Below, one piece after another: positions 37,500 through 38,124 of a DNA stretch of 38,124 nt. Position 1 is the stretch's first letter; each line of letters begins with the position of its first letter. This stretch comes from JAWLHJ01 sp040904945 (GTDB lineage Bacteria; Gemmatimonadota; Gemmatimonadetes; Longimicrobiales; Gaopeijiaceae): positions 1-38,124 of the forward strand of contig JBBDSM010000078.1 in the NCBI GenBank assembly GCA_040904945.1, in the 5' to 3' direction. A program made the translations under genes and the position numbers. Under the pieces are notes generated by a model. It ran no database searches and was not told where the DNA came from. It was given only the letters and a program-made list of their open reading frames with translations.

Positions 37500-38123
37500 A
37501 TGTCGAAGCCCCACAACCTCGCCCGAAAATCCCTGATCTTGCTCGGCGCCGCGCTGGTCACCACCGGTGCCTGGAGCGGATCGCTCATGGACTGGGAGGT
37601 CGATGAAGACCACACGGAGATCAACTTCACCACGAAGCATTTCTTCACCCCGGTGACGGGCAAGTTCGGTAGCTACGACGTCCAGCTCGACTACGATGCC
37701 GAACGGCCCGAGCGCAGCACCGTCGCGGTCAGGATCGACGTGGCGAGCATCGACACCGGGAACGAGCGGCGCGACGATCATCTGCGGACGGCCGACTGGT
37801 TCGACGCCGAGCGTTGGCCGAGCATCACCTTCCGCAGCACCTCGGTGCGACGCGTGGCGGAAAATAGGCTCGTGGCGGTCGGTGACCTCACGATCCGCGG
37901 TGTTACCAAGCAGATCGAGCTCCCGATCGAGATTCTGGGAGTCCAGGACATACCGTCGGAGATGCAGGAGATGCTGATGGGCGCCGAACGCGTGGCGAGC
38001 TTTCACTCCACGCTGACCATCGACCGTGGCGAATTCGAAGTCGGTTCGGGGAGCTGGGCCCAGACGATGATCGTGGCAGGGGACGTGGACATCGAGATCG
38101 CGCTGGAAGCCGCGGATCGCTAG
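37500..38123 (+). CDS. YceI-family periplasmic isoprenoid-binding-like protein
   Basis: A 207-residue protein with a signal-type N-terminus (LILLGAALVTTGAWSGS) and the lipocalin-like YceI barrel: WEVDEDHTEINFTTKHF, TGKFGSYDVQLDYD, SIDTGNERRDDHLRTADWFDAERWPSITFRSTSV, GDLTIRGVTKQIELPI and a last strand MIVAGDVDIEIAL. YceI-type proteins bind polyprenyl lipids in the periplasm. AGGAG precedes the ATG by ten bases. It follows the flavoprotein by 81 bases and may belong to the same group. The stop codon falls one base before the window end. Confidence 0.93.
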   Translation: MSKPHNLARKSLILLGAALVTTGAWSGSLMDWEVDEDHTEINFTTKHFFTPVTGKFGSYDVQLDYDAERPERSTVAVRIDVASIDTGNERRDDHLRTADWFDAERWPSITFRSTSVRRVAENRLVAVGDLTIRGVTKQIELPIEILGVQDIPSEMQEMLMGAERVASFHSTLTIDRGEFEVGSGSWAQTMIVAGDVDIEIALEAADR

Positions 38124-38124
38124 A

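Overview
The window is high-GC bacterial DNA, densely packed with genes. The gene content points to Gemmatimonadota or a close relative: an orphan two-module FtsX-type permease with its own PadR regulator, large Asp-box (sortilin-like) secreted proteins, DUF3179 and DUF2911 lipoproteins, a carboxypeptidase-regulatory-domain TonB receptor, and many lipoproteins and outer-membrane barrels of a diderm. The phylum is an inference from family content; there is no rRNA or other marker. I see no tRNA, rRNA, CRISPR array, insertion sequence or prophage.

Layout. 1-4716: two divergent Asp-box repeat exoproteins (the left one cut by the window edge) around a perfect palindrome. 4762-6655: a terminator hairpin, a family 2 glycosyltransferase with no normal start codon coupled to a small DUF3185 membrane protein, then a divergent small outer-membrane barrel. 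6672-9694: PadR regulator plus ADOP-type permease, separated by an AT-rich promoter/operator island from a COG2509-type FAD oxidoreductase (9858-11459). 11581-15219 (minus): LemA, DUF2207 membrane protein and peptidase T in a tight chain. 15329-17641: membrane alpha/beta-hydrolase whose frame runs on over two small membrane-protein genes on the other strand.

17720-20712 is the most interesting part. A minus-strand operon (DUF2911, DUF3179, peroxiredoxin-like) faces a plus-strand carboxymuconolactone decarboxylase/AhpD-like gene. Both redox genes are interrupted by a single in-frame TGA, and in both the TGA sits exactly at a cysteine position of the family's CxxC motif (UxxC in the peroxiredoxin-like protein, CxxU in the AhpD-like protein). 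Each TGA is followed by a plausible bacterial SECIS hairpin. I read both as selenoproteins that a standard annotation would break into fragments. A cysteine paralogue of the AhpD-like protein (CDYC instead of CFYU) lies in the same window at 30549.

20944-27890: a TonB receptor followed, with overlapping genes, by a complete YnjB-like ABC importer (lipoprotein, two permeases, ATPase), which looks like one uptake route across both membranes. 28051-30416: an internally shortened thioredoxin, a CcdA-like electron carrier, and a degenerate sigma factor/anti-sigma pair. 30549-31818: the Cys-type AhpD-like protein and a TetR regulator, with a candidate operator. 31831-34900 (minus): a second DUF3179 lipoprotein, an outer-membrane barrel, a DsbA-like oxidoreductase and a small lipoprotein. 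35137-38123: a flavodoxin-fold reductase, a MerA-like flavoprotein disulfide reductase and a YceI protein.

A theme of the right two thirds is thiol/selenol redox chemistry and envelope maintenance: peroxiredoxin-like, two AhpD-like proteins, thioredoxin, CcdA, DsbA, disulfide reductase and flavin reductase. Both DUF3179 paralogues sit in operons with thioredoxin-fold proteins.
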